Notes: a model not told the origin generated them from the sequence alone. 64,000 bases of DNA from Symbiodinium natans (GCA_905221605.1 CAJNDS010000246.1:23501-87500); one strand, 5' to 3'; positions 9,891 to 20,204 are shown, counted from the first letter of the stretch. A program made the numbers and translations.

Positions 9891-10715
9891 TTACTCATCA
9901 GCTTCGTCATACGGCATGCCCAGCGTGATTTTCTGGATCTCTGTTGCCGGAACCGAAAGTAGGGTTCCATCCCATCCTCGTTTTGCAATCCCGGCATCCA
10001 GCAGGTGCTGGGCAAATGGCCCGACATTGCCTACGCACGCCATCCAAAGCGCGCTGGCCTTGCCGTCGTACGTTCTGACCAATCCACGTATGGTTGCCAG
10101 TAGCTCCTCATCATACTTCTCCAGGAGGCGTACAAGGCCGCTTGATAGCTTGTATCTATCCTCCTGCAGCGTCGTCCACTCCGCCGTGTCAAAAAACACT
10201 GCCCGTGGTAACGATCCTGACATTGGGTCGCGCCCAACGTTGCTCACCGTGACATCCGATAGAGCAACTCCTTGCATGGTCAGCCATGACGTTATAGCCA
10301 CCAGGTAAAACAGGGACTGTCTGAGGACCCCGGCTTCATGGCGATGTTCCTGCCACCATGTGTTGAACAGCTCTGCCCTGCGGATGATACTTCCATAGAA
10401 GTAGTGGTGGCAGTAACCCTCCACCGCTTCGTCGAAAAGGACTCCAATCCATCCTGCCCACAGGGTCCTGGTGACCAGGGTGGGGAATTGTTCCCCATAC
10501 CCTGCTTCGTTGCCAAAGCTCTGGGGTTCCATCGCTAGTTTCATGACCCATAGCCGATCCAGAGCATATCCTCGTCGAGTGCGCCCCGCACCTATAAAGG
10601 GAAGCACCCTAGGCTGTAAGCTTTGCCCTGTCGTTGGGTTGCGGACCAATTGGACCTCCCCAAGCCAATGGAGCGCTGTCCTTGGCCTTTGCTGGTTCTG
10701 CAGTTTATGCACCAA
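9891..10715 (-). CDS. Kinase-like ORF, second divergent copy
   Basis: 274 residues on the minus strand. It aligns by eye to the 172-1143 protein: GRTRRGYALDRLWVMKLAM against GRTRFGYDAGGGYVLKVG, FGNE against FGDE, ALSDVTVSNVG against ALRDVSKTNLG, and VFFDTAEW against CFFDLADW. The candidate lysine, glutamate, catalytic aspartate, asparagine and DFG-like aspartate are all kept, while the residue before the catalytic Asp is S rather than R. Overall identity is low, so the two copies are old or belong to different subfamilies. Upstream on the same strand is a frameshifted charged N-terminal region and, beyond it, the RNase H end of a LINE. Function is unknown; kinase-like is inferred. Confidence 0.55.
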   Translation of the reverse strand: MVHKLQNQQRPRTALHWLGEVQLVRNPTTGQSLQPRVLPFIGAGRTRRGYALDRLWVMKLAMEPQSFGNEAGYGEQFPTLVTRTLWAGWIGVLFDEAVEGYCHHYFYGSIIRRAELFNTWWQEHRHEAGVLRQSLFYLVAITSWLTMQGVALSDVTVSNVGRDPMSGSLPRAVFFDTAEWTTLQEDRYKLSSGLVRLLEKYDEELLATIRGLVRTYDGKASALWMACVGNVGPFAQHLLDAGIAKRGWDGTLLSVPATEIQKITLGMPYDEADE

Positions 10716-11220
10716 AGGTGCACAGGCTTGACTTGCCCCATGGCTTCCTTTTTCTCCTTTCCCTCAGCTTCCTGCGAGGCCATATTGTGGGCACCTGGCC
10801 CTTCCGCCAGCGTAACTGTTCGAGGCTCGCTTGCCTCTTGCTCTGTATTGACCCCTCAGCTTGGTGCGAGGCCGCGCTGTCTTCTCCTCTCTCCCGTAGG
10901 CGTACCGGACCCACCGGAGATTCCGAAGCACTCTCCTCTTCCCTATCCCAAGGCTGCTCCGGGTGTCTGGCCTGTCGAAGCGGGGAACGTTCTCGGGGCT
11001 GATCCTTCTGCTTGTTTTTGCTTTTGCCCTTGCCTTTGTCCGGCCGATTCCTTAACCAGGATGGCAGTCGGGACCCTTGTCTTCTCATCGTAGCATCCGT
11101 CTTCCATTGCCTCATTGCTACAGGCCCGCCTTGAGGATGAGGACGCCGTTGTTTCACCCTCAGCTCTGCGAGGCCGAGGCCTCCTCTCTTACCCTCTGCG
11201 GTGTCGCAAGCACGCGGCAC
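10716..11220 (-). pseudogene. Frameshifted N-terminal extension of kinase-like ORF
   Basis: Minus-strand frames give a lysine-rich stretch (RPDKGKGKSKNKQKD), an acidic stretch, ASHQAEGS, then in another frame ASQEAEGKEKKE, followed by VKPVHLWCINCR with a C-x2-C pair. It then joins the kinase-like frame near 10715. At least two frame changes are needed. ASHQAEG and ASQEAEG are both encoded by mini-hairpins (about 10852-10873 and 10762-10783). A spliced gene is possible but I could not identify introns. Confidence 0.45.
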
Positions 11221-11361
11221 CGCGAGGCCGAGCTACACTCCCTCAGCAAAGCGAGGCCGTAAACACCAATCGCAATTCCCCGTTGCGAGGCCCTCGCCCT
11301 CAGCTACGAGGCCGAAACCCTGTCTCCTTGCACCAAACGGCTGCGGAATTACTGCGTTCCC

Positions 11362-12423
11362 TCAGCTTGGCGACTGCTGTGCGCTGGCTTGGGGCTTAGC
11401 TTTGGCGTGTTTCCCACCAAACTGAACGTGAGGCTGTTGAAACTGGACGTTGCTCATACTTCCACCATTGACAAGGGTTTGCGCTTGGGTAGCCAGCTTG
11501 CCCTGAGAAGTCCGCGATTTGCACTCCCCCGCCAGGCTTTTATTGCACTTCTGGCTGACCGGTGCATGTGTTCGGTCACACTTTGTGCAAACCCAACGGA
11601 TTCCCAAATTCACCATATTATGGGAGGGGTGGATACCCCACTCTTCACGCACTCGCGCCTCCGGCTGGTTGACGCAGTACTGTTCCAAGACCACCTCCAA
11701 GTTCGTGAGGGTTTGTTGTACATACAACCCGCACAGTTGACATTTCAGTGTTAAATTCCGGGGGTGTTCGCTGCCCTTCTCCCATTGATGCCCGCGCTCC
11801 GGGTCTTTAAGCAACTGCCATAGCCGCTGGCGTTTGTTGAGTTTGGCGTTGCCCTGCGCTTTTTTGCATCCCTCAGCTTTCTGCGAGGCCTCCATCTTCT
11901 CTTTGTAATGCGCATGGTCCAGAATGAAGGGGAAGTCTTCTTCTTTGCGCTTCCTCAGTATGTGGGCTGCGCGTGCACCGTACGCCAGGGAAAGTGTGCG
12001 CACCACATTGTCCAACTCTTTGACACGCCTCTTGTGCGCTGGGCTGTAAGCAGCCGCCGCTACTGCACCACATACTTTGTCTGCCATGTCATTCGCTGCA
12101 CGTCGCCACAACGTGCCCGGCCCCATCTTCGCCAGGAATTCCTCTTCAGTTTTGTGGGACGGAACCCAGGTTGCCTTGATACGTTTCCTGTCATTCCACA
12201 CTTTGCTCCATTCCAGGTCATCCTCCGGCGGTTGTGTTTTTTGTAGCACTTGGACTGCCGGCTTGCAATCCATAGTGACATCAATCAGATCCTCCGTGTG
12301 CCCCATTAGTCGGAAAAGTGCACGGCGCTCCATGTCCACCACCGGCTGCCACGGGTAGACCAGCTCTGTAATCCGTCCGGCTTCCACCAGGACACCTTTT
12401 GTCCAGGACATAGCCACCACCAA
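11362..12423 (-). pseudogene. LINE ORF2 fragment: C-terminal RNase H and zinc fingers
   Basis: Native homology begins near 12423 (VVAMSWTKG) and runs to the stop at 11362. RNase H landmarks are VTMDCKPAVQVL (Asp), TWVPSHKTEEEF (His) and ANDMADKVCG (Asp). A C-terminal cysteine-rich part follows: CQLCGLYVQQ ... WVCTKCDRTH. One mini-hairpin (about 11870-11893) is read in frame as EASQKAEG. The frame stays open another 312 bases into repeat A1, but that part belongs to A1 on the other strand. The N-terminal RNase H half is missing here. A kinase-like ORF follows about 140 bases downstream. Confidence 0.8.
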
Positions 12424-14880
12424 AGTGGCCGTCCACTGTGCCCTGGACAGTGTGCCACACGCCAAAGAGACTTGCTGCAAGGCAGACGGAGAGCGACGGA
12501 CCATGCCGGCAATTGCATGCTGTGTATTTGCATGGTCACACCAGGGGCGTAGTGAAGGACTCTTCCTGGAACTGTCGCAGTCATATCGTATCCACTTTGT
12601 CCGTCGCACCAGGAGAGGCAACATAGCCTGGGGCAGCTGTGGGAATTGGAATGTCCAAAGAAGCCTGAATGCAGCTAACCTCCACTTGCAGCTCCGGAAC
12701 TTCCGATGCTGTGAAGATGCGAGACTTTGGAACATTGATTTCTATGTCGATCCCACAGACCCATCCCTGATGATTGATGGCAGCGGACGTGTAATCAGAT
12801 ACCTGGGAAGGCTGGTGATAATGGTGTATGGCCCTGATGTGTCGAGAAGGATGCTGGCCTTGTCGGAAGATGATGAGGAATGGATGCTCCTTTGAGGTGA
12901 TGGAATGTCGCCGGCCAGTAACCAGGCAAGTGGAAGTGGATGAATTGCGAGCACAGCCTCGCCACTAAGGGCCATGTGAGGGCAAACCCGAATGCAGGCT
13001 TAGCTTGCCGGAATGAGGGTGATCAACATACCCTCGCAGAACAATGCTTTTAGAACCCGTGAAACCAGCGGAGATGCCATGTGAGGCTATGCAAGGGCAG
13101 TTTCGGCCTCGCTATGCTGGAGCAAAGGTTCGGCCTCGCCGGGCTAAGGGAATGGATGGTTCGGCCTCGCCACGGCTGAGGGAACAACAGAAGGGTTGCG
13201 AAAACGCCTCGCTGATGAAGAACGGTGCATGAAGTTCCGGCCTCGCTTCAGCTGAGGGAAGAATGATGACAAGCAGTTCCTGGAAAAGATGCCGCATGGG
13301 CACAAGAGGGACTGATAATTGCGAGCGTGACATGGAATGGGCAGACCGGGCACTGGAATGAATGGTCTGCCGGAATTGAGTCCTGGAGACTCTGGAAGCA
13401 CTGCATGCAGCTTGGACGGCTGATGCTACTGGGTGCAAAGCGGTCAAGAGCTTGAAGCATAGACTCCGCGGTGCCGGTGTGTCGGAGCAATTGATAGAAG
13501 ACAACCGCAGCCCAGCAGTGCTCAATCACACAAAGCAATCATTCGGCCTCGACTTAGGTCTGAGGGAATGTGAGATATGGAAAGAGCAAACTCCAGAATA
13601 TGGATAAAGGAAACTGGCCAGGCATGGAGGCCAGCAAAGAGCAGGTACCAGCATTGCACTGGAGAAGCCTCGAGTCCAAATGGCAGTGAACTTTGTGGTG
13701 AGGAATACGTCGACTGGTGAGTAAGTGCGAGAAAGCCAGGGCGATTCTGGGGAGAACAGCAAGGCACGGTTAGTAAGTGCGAGAACACCGGAGCTGCTGA
13801 GAACCCTGGTTTAGCCGGGACGTACTCCGTGAAGGATTCGTTGTCACTGCTTTCAGAAATGCCCACAGGGACCAAGCATGCAGCTAACCCGTGGTTGCAG
13901 AGTGGGCCTCACTTCGGTTGAGGGTAATCGACTCCCAAGTCAAGTGAGAGTATGGAGTTTTGGTGGCAAACAAGAGAGCCAGCCGACTGTCTTTGGAACA
14001 ATGGCTACGGCTGGATTGGAGAATGTCAAGTCTCACAATGGATAGCGGCCTCGTACATAATATCCTCACAGGCAGGGTGGGTTTGACCTGGTAGTCGGCA
14101 CCTTGCCCGGCCCCCTGTCAGGCGCCTGTGCCGGCCACCTGTTGAAGGTGTGTGGCGTGGGGTCACCGGTGCGTAGCGGCGATTTCGGTCGCTTAGCGTC
14201 CTCCAGCCTAAAAAGGGGTATGTTTGGGCAGGTACTTCACCTGTTCCTCCTGCTTGGCTCGTGTTGGAGATGTGTGAATCGAGGGCATGGATCCGTCAAG
14301 GTGAGATGACGAGAAAGTGCAGAATGGGGCCTCAATCGGAACGGTCTATGTATGGGGATTGACCACCCCGCCGGTAGAGGGATAGCGGCCTCTGAGAATC
14401 GGAGGGCATGGATCACCTCCCGGCAAAAGCCACAGGAAGTATGCCCTGTGCATCAAGAGGCAGCCACCGTAACCAGAGTCCATGAAGCCTTGGGCCATGA
14501 CCTGGTTTGAAGACATGTCCGGCCTCACTACGGTTGAGGGGTGTGGATGGAAGCACTCAGGACATGCAATGAGACTCGTAGAACGAGCATCTGGGTCTAC
14601 AGGAATGACCTCCATTCGGTTGAGGGATAGCGGCCTCCACGAACGAGGGCATGGATCACCTCCCGAATAGACAACACAGAGAATGTGCAAGCATACAGGC
14701 AATTTGCCTTGGCCAAAGTCTTCAAGCCAATGGCAACGACTTGGTCAAAACGACATTCCGGCCTCACTTCGGTTGAGGGTAGCGGTACGTCAAAACCGAG
14801 GACAAGGAATGAGAGGGGGAACTTACCGGCAGTTTCACCCCACAGTTTTAGTAAGCTTTTGTTTCACTTGAACCCACAGC
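12424..14880 (+). repeat. Large direct repeat, copy A1
   Basis: Begins AGTGGCCGTCCAC and is nearly identical to 15349-18090 (A2), with mostly single-base differences. A1 has about 60 bases near 13270-13335 that A2 lacks, and lacks about 350 bases present in A2 at 16435-16782. The left edge abuts a truncated LINE RNase H; the right edge abuts module B at the string CCCCTTCGGGTGGCTACGCC. It contains many mini-hairpins (for example 13099, 13160, 13240, 13544, 13905, 14519 and 14760). Confidence 0.9.
12425..12895 (+). CDS. Short conserved ORF in A1 (unknown function)
   Basis: The last 95 or so codons (from about 12606) read GNWNVQRSLNAANLHL, then CCEDARLWNIDFYVDP, MIDGSGR, YLGRLVIMVYGPD and SEDDEEWMLL before TGA. 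The copy in A2 (15355-15825) differs mainly at third positions: I count about seven synonymous and three or four replacement changes in this part. That is what a coding frame predicts. The upstream part of the frame is doubtful because it overlaps an antisense frame. No family recognised; it may be the 3' exon or end of a larger protein. Confidence 0.4.
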   Translation: MAVHCALDSVPHAKETCCKADGERRTMPAIACCVFAWSHQGRSEGLFLELSQSYRIHFVRRTRRGNIAWGSCGNWNVQRSLNAANLHLQLRNFRCCEDARLWNIDFYVDPTDPSLMIDGSGRVIRYLGRLVIMVYGPDVSRRMLALSEDDEEWMLL

Positions 14881-15347
14881 CCCTTCGGGTGGCTACGCCT
14901 CGCAGCGTGCAGACGAAAGTTCCTGTCTGGCTCAAGTCTCGGCTCAACCCCGGTGGGGTGCGCAGGTAGTGAGCTGTTCGGTGGCCTGGAGGCTGTACCT
15001 AAGGGTGGGCTCCAACAGGACTCAAACCGAAACCACTGTGTTTGCTCGGTAGTTCTGCCAGCCACATAGCTGCCTGTGTACGGCCTCGCCGAGTGCTGAG
15101 GGAACTTTCGACCTCGCTGCTGAGGGTGTTGTCGGCCTCGCATAAGCTGAGGATTGTGGAAAGTCTTCGGCCTCGCTCGGAGGGACAACATAGTTCGGCC
15201 TCACCACGGTTGAGGGAAACACCTCCTGGAACTGAGGTGCAAGAAGATAGCAGACCTGTGCGAGCGAAGAGGGTTCCGAGGCCTTAACTTCCTTTGTTGG
15301 AACAGGGCCCCGTCTCAACCGCAGATTTCCGCTCGTGGGCTATCGGC
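14878..15347 (+). repeat. Module B, inverted copy of 7045-7525
   Basis: Reverse complement of the left part of the B'C' arm, between the direct copies A1 and A2. Its right end codes on the plus strand for ADFRSWAIGD, the same LINE thumb region as FRPWAIGE at about 7080 on the minus strand. It is cut exactly where A2 begins. Mini-hairpins occur at 15082, 15110, 15132 and 15197. Confidence 0.85.
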
Positions 15348-15354
15348 GACCAGA

Positions 15355-15825
15355 GTGGCCGTCCACAGTGCCCTGGACAGTGTGCCACACGCCAAAGAGA
15401 CTTGCTGCAAGGCAGACGGAGAGCGACGGACCATGCCGGCAATTGCGTGCTGTGTATTTGCATGGTCACACCAGGGGCGTCGTGAAGGGCTTTTCCTGGA
15501 ACTGTCGCAGTCATATCGTATCCACTTTGTCCGTCGCACCAGGAGAGGCAACATAGCCTGGGGCAGCTGTGGGAATTGGAATGTCCAAAGAAGCCTGAAT
15601 GCAGCTAACCTCCACCTGCAGCTCCGGGATTTCCGATGCTGTGAGGATGCGAGGCTTTGGAACATCGATTTCTATGTCGATCCCACAAACCCATCCCTGA
15701 TGATTGATGGCAGCGGACGTGAAATCAGGTACCTGGGTAGGCTGGTGATTATGGTGTATGGCCCTGATGTGTCGAGAAGGATGCTGGCCTTGTCGGAAGA
15801 TGATGAGGAATGGATGCTCCTTTGA
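15355..15825 (+). CDS. Short conserved ORF in A2 (unknown function)
   Basis: Same frame, length and stop as the ORF at 12425-12895. Replacement changes include N to D in HLQLRNF/HLQLRDF, T-D to T-N after YVDP, and V to E after SGR; the rest of the conserved C-terminal part is silent. Its product is unrecognised. The ATG given is only the first in frame. Confidence 0.4.
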   Translation: MAVHSALDSVPHAKETCCKADGERRTMPAIACCVFAWSHQGRREGLFLELSQSYRIHFVRRTRRGNIAWGSCGNWNVQRSLNAANLHLQLRDFRCCEDARLWNIDFYVDPTNPSLMIDGSGREIRYLGRLVIMVYGPDVSRRMLALSEDDEEWMLL

Positions 15826-16381
15826 GGTGATGAAACGTCGCCGGCCAGTAACCAGGCAAGTGGGAGTGGATTGAATTGCGAGCACAGCCTCGCCATTAAG
15901 GGCCATGTGAGGGCAAACCCGAATGCAGGCTTAGCTTGCCGGAATGAGGGTGATCAACATACCCTCGCAGCGCAATGCTTTCAGAACCCGTGAAACCAGC
16001 GGAGATGCCATGTGAGGCTATGCAAGGGCAGTTTCGGCCTCGTTATGCTGGAGTAAAGGTTCGGCCTCGCCTCGGCTGAGGGAATGGATGGTTCGGCCTC
16101 GCCAAGGCTGAGGGAACAACAGAAGGGTTGCGAAAACGCCTCGCTGATGAAGAAGGTGCATGATGTTCCGGCCTCGCATCAGCTGAGGGAAGAATGATGG
16201 AATGGGCAGGCCGGGCACTTATTGGTCTGCCGGAATTGAGTCTGGGAGACTCTGGAAGCACTGCATGCAGCTTGGACGGCTGATGCTACTGGGCGCAAAG
16301 CGGTAAAGCAGCTTGAAGCATAGACTCCGCGGTGCCGGTGTGTCGGAGCAATTGATAGGTACAACCGCAGCCCAGCAGTGC

Positions 16382-16636
16382 TCAATCAAACAATGCAACA
16401 TTCGGCCTCGACTTTGGTCTGAGGCTCCAATGCGACTGCGAACCACAAATGAAACATCCTGTTCCTGAATCGGGCCCTTTTCCAATCTTTCCTCCTTTTC
16501 CTTTTCCTTTTCCTTTTCCTGAGCCTTTGTGGAATCCTTTCTTTCCTTTGCCTTTCCAATTCTTTCCTTTGCCTTTTCCTTTGTATCCTTTGCTCTTTCC
16601 TTTGAATCCTTTCAATGCCCTCATTTTAACCTCCAT
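16382..16636 (-). pseudogene. Gly-Lys-rich fragment with partial CCHC knuckle
   Basis: The minus strand reads an 85-residue frame of GKGKGK-type repeats followed by GCFICGSQSHW. This is the start of a CX2CX4H zinc knuckle with no final cysteine at the expected place. Such GK-rich plus knuckle tails are common in dinoflagellate copia gag-like proteins, so I read it as a gag fragment inserted in A2 (or deleted from A1). The low-complexity CT tract alone could create a GK-rich frame by chance; the CFICG string is the better evidence. Confidence 0.35.
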
Positions 16637-18089
16637 CGGGACGATTTAGTCCACGACACTCGGCCCACGCCAACTACCCCTTGACTCTCGTGTAGAGGTC
16701 CCCTCCTGAGAGGCAAAGGACACGGTTAGCACAGCCCACTCTTTCTTTCCTACCTCGCGACCCAGGCGCACAGCATCTGCCGGGAATGTGAGCTATAAAG
16801 AGCAAACTCCAGAATATGGATGAGGGACACTGGCCAGGCATGGAGGCCAGCAAAGGGCAGGTACCAGCATTGCACTGGAGAAGCCTCGAGTCCCAATGGC
16901 AGTGAACTTTGTGGTGAGGAATACGTCGACTGGTAAGTAAGTGCGAGAAAGCCAGGGCGATTCTGGGGAGAACAGCAAGGCACGGTTAGTAAGTGCGAGA
17001 ACACCGGAGCTGCTGAGAACCCTGGATTAGCCGGGACGTACTCCGTGGAGGATTCGTTGTCACTGCTTTCAGAAATGCCCACAAGGACCAAGCATGCAGC
17101 TAACCCGTGGTCGCAGAGTGGGCCTCACTTCGGTTGAGGGTAATCGACTCCCAAGTGAGAGTATGGAGTTTTGGTGGCAAACAAGAGAGCCAGCCGACTG
17201 TCTTTGGAACAATGGCTACGGCTGGATTGGAGAATGTCAAGTCTCACAATGGATAGCGGCCTCGTACATAATATCCTCACAGGCAGGGTGGGTTTGACCT
17301 GGTAGTCGGCACCTTGCCCGGCCCCCTGTCAGGCGCCTGTACCGGCCACCTGTTGAAGGTGTGTGGCGTGGGGTCACCGGTGCGTAGCGGCGATTTCGGT
17401 CGCTTAGCGTCCTCCAGCCTAAAAAGGGGTATGTTTGGGCAGGTACTTCACCTGTTCCTCCTGCTTGGCTCGTGTTGGAGATGTGTGAATCGAGGGCATG
17501 GATCCGTCAAGGTGAGATGACGAGAAAGTGCAGAATTGGGCCTCAATCAATATGGAACGGTCTATGGGGATTGACCACCCCGCTGGTAGAGGGATAGCGG
17601 CCTCTGAGAATCGGAGGGCATGGATCACCTCCCGGCAAAAGCCACAGGAAGTATGCCCTGTGCATGCAAGAGGCAGCCACCGTAACCAGAGTCCATGAAG
17701 CCTCGGGCCATGACCTGGTTTGAAGACATGTCCGGCCTCACTACGGTTGAGGGGTGTGGATGGAAGCACTCAGGACATGCAATGAGACTCGTAGAACGAG
17801 CATCTGGGTCTACAGGAATTGACCTCCATTCGGTTGAGGGATAGCGGCCTCCACGAACGAGGGCATGGATCACCTCCCGAATAGACAACACAGAGAATGT
17901 GCAAGCATACAGGCAATTTGCCTTGGCCAAAGTCTTCAAGCCAATGGCAACGACTTGGTCAAAACGACATTCCGGCCTCACTTCGGTTGAGGGTAGCGGT
18001 ACGTCAAAACCGAGGACAAGGAATGAGAGGGGGAACTTACCGGCAGTTTCACCCCACAGTTTTAGTAAGCTTTTGTTTCATTGAACCCA

Positions 18090-20200
18090 CAGCCCCTTCG
18101 GTGGCTACGCCTCGCAGCGTGCAGACGTAAAATTCACCTCACCTGGCTCAAGGTTTCGGCTCAACCCCGGTGGGGTGCTCAGGTAGAGAGCGTCTTTAGT
18201 GCCGTTGTGGCTGGCCCTGGGGCTTGTAACTAAGGGTAGGTTCCGTTTTGAGGCCCTGGCAAAACTGTGTTTGCTCGTAGGCCGGCTGACCGGCTAAGCT
18301 GTCATAGAGCGGCGGCCCGCCAACTGCTGCCGACGACGAAGGACGTTCGAGTGCACAGTCTTCGGCCTCGCTTCGCTAGAGGGAAGCTTTTCGTCCTCGC
18401 GTTGCTGAGGGAACCTTGTGGCCTACAGTCTGCTCTGGGTCACAGTGAAAGTTGCAGCCTCGATTTGCTTGAGGGGTGACGCTAGAGCCTGTTGCTCACC
18501 AGAGATTCCTGCTGTCTTTGGGTGAACAAAACCCGCCGACCCTCACTTGGATTGAGGGCTGTGTGTTAGGGAGAGTTTGGGTTCCTCGCTCGCTTGTGTG
18601 GAAAACGAAGGTGAGACCGAAACACGGGGGAAAACGGCCAAGGCACGTTGCAGACAGTGCAGGCCAACGTCGCACTGCAAGCGGCATCCTTGCAGTTGTG
18701 ACAGGAGTGTCCCGAACAATAGCGGTGTGCTTGAGCCCGAGTTTGCTGGTTTTCGGGGATCTGCAAGCTGAGCACAACAGGATATTCTTCGCAGGTAGAA
18801 TCAGGTAGAGCAGATCGGCCACACATAACAGAGGCACCAGTGTCGCAAAGCTCATTGACTGGTGCTACTGAGACGCCGTTGCCAAAGAACTTGCAGTAGG
18901 ACTGTGGTGCGGCACAGTGCAAGTTGAAGAGCAGCTGTTGGTGGCTGCTCCCCGGTAGACAAATAGTCCAAGAAAGCCTTGCTCGGCCTCGCTCCGTGCT
19001 GGGGGTTTGTTAGGGCTGGTATTGGCCGGACATGGTTCAGATGGAGGTTACCCGAACTTCTCGCTTTTCCCATCTGAAGGCAACCAATGGTTATCAGCCT
19101 GCTGGACATGGCAGGCCTCCTTTTTGTTTTACATCCACGTCTCCTGCAAGGGCTGGGGTTTGTCCGTGCACACAGACAAGGCGAACCTTGCAGATGTATG
19201 AGGTTATTGAAAAATGTTGGCTCTCACTGTATGGTGAATGGTTTGTATGGGCACTTGCTGGGGCAAGGCGGCTCTAGCTTCTGGGGATGGTGCATGTGCT
19301 GGCTGCTGCGGTAAGGAAACGGGGACGTAGAAGGGAGCCGGACATGCTTGCCTCCGTCTAGCACGTGGACGCCGAGCAGAGTATGTGACACTATCTTCAG
19401 CTGCTGGAGCCAAATTGCCTCGCCGTGTGACGTGGATGTGGTGGTTAGTCGTGGCCTCATGCACTGGAAGGCCTACCACAACAAATCCGAATGGAAACTG
19501 TGGTCCTAAGACACGCGGAGCAGCAGCGTATACGTGGCGCCGCGGGGGGCACATAGAGATAGAGGGCTTGGCAAGGGAACTCTGTCTAGAAATAGCCCTG
19601 GCTCCGTGAGGAGCTGAGGGCCTGGCTGCGCTGATGCAGCGGAATGGTTGTTCGGCCTCGCCTCCGCTGAGGGAACAACAGTCAATGCTTCTCTGCAGTG
19701 TCGGTCCGGGTTAGTAAGAGCGAGAACGCCGGGACCTCGAGCTGCAGTTTTACCATGAAGCAACCGCGTGAGATGCATTATTGGTCGACTGGTGAGTAAG
19801 AGCGAGAAAGCCAGGGCGACGCTACTTTGGGGGAGGCTGCAAGGCACGGTTAGTAAGCGCGAGAAAGCCGGAGCTGCGGACGAACCTGGAGTAGCAGTCT
19901 TTCATACCTCACGTGTTTCACTTTGCGGCCTCGCATGCGCTGAGGGCATATGCCTCGAACAGAACATCCAGTGCTGAGTGCGGATTGCCAAACTTACGGA
20001 GGCTGATGCCACAACAAGTGCCAACAGCAATGCATGCGGAGGGCAAAGTTCGGCCTCGCGAGTGCTGAGGGTTGCAGCTGAGAGAGGGCCTAGCTGAGAA
20101 CGCAACACCTCAAGCGAGGTAATTTTTAGTTTAGTTTCACCTTGACCAACGGCCCCTTCGGGTGGCTACGCGACGCAGCGTGCAGACGTAAAATTCACCT
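18090..20200 (-). repeat. Right arm C, inverted copy of 7480-9600
   Basis: Reverse complement of the C' arm with moderate divergence, many differences being G-to-A or C-to-T. Both ends carry the string GCAGCGTGCAGACGTAAAAT followed by TCACCT (about 18115 and 20177). Mini-hairpins occur at about 18360, 18395, 18455, 18985, 19655, 19925 and 20050. No supported gene. Confidence 0.85.
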
Positions 20201-20204
20201 GCGA

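Larger units (their letters stand above)
15349..18090 (+). repeat. Large direct repeat, copy A2
   Basis: Second copy of A1, about 2.7 kb. Unlike A1 it contains the 16435-16782 segment with a CT-rich, gag-like fragment. Its right end is followed by module C rather than B, again at CCCCTTCGG...GGCTACGCC, so that string marks a recurrent junction. Confidence 0.9.

Noticed and set aside
12424-12735. N-terminal 104 codons of the minus-strand frame that runs into RNase H
   Set aside because: This part lies in repeat A1, and the identical A2 sequence is not next to RNase H. Native LINE homology starts only at about 12423.
1716-20072. Reading the regularly spaced short palindromes as a CRISPR array
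   Set aside because: Spacing and orientation vary, copies lie inside coding regions, the repeats themselves vary in paired positions, there are no cas genes, and the window is eukaryotic.
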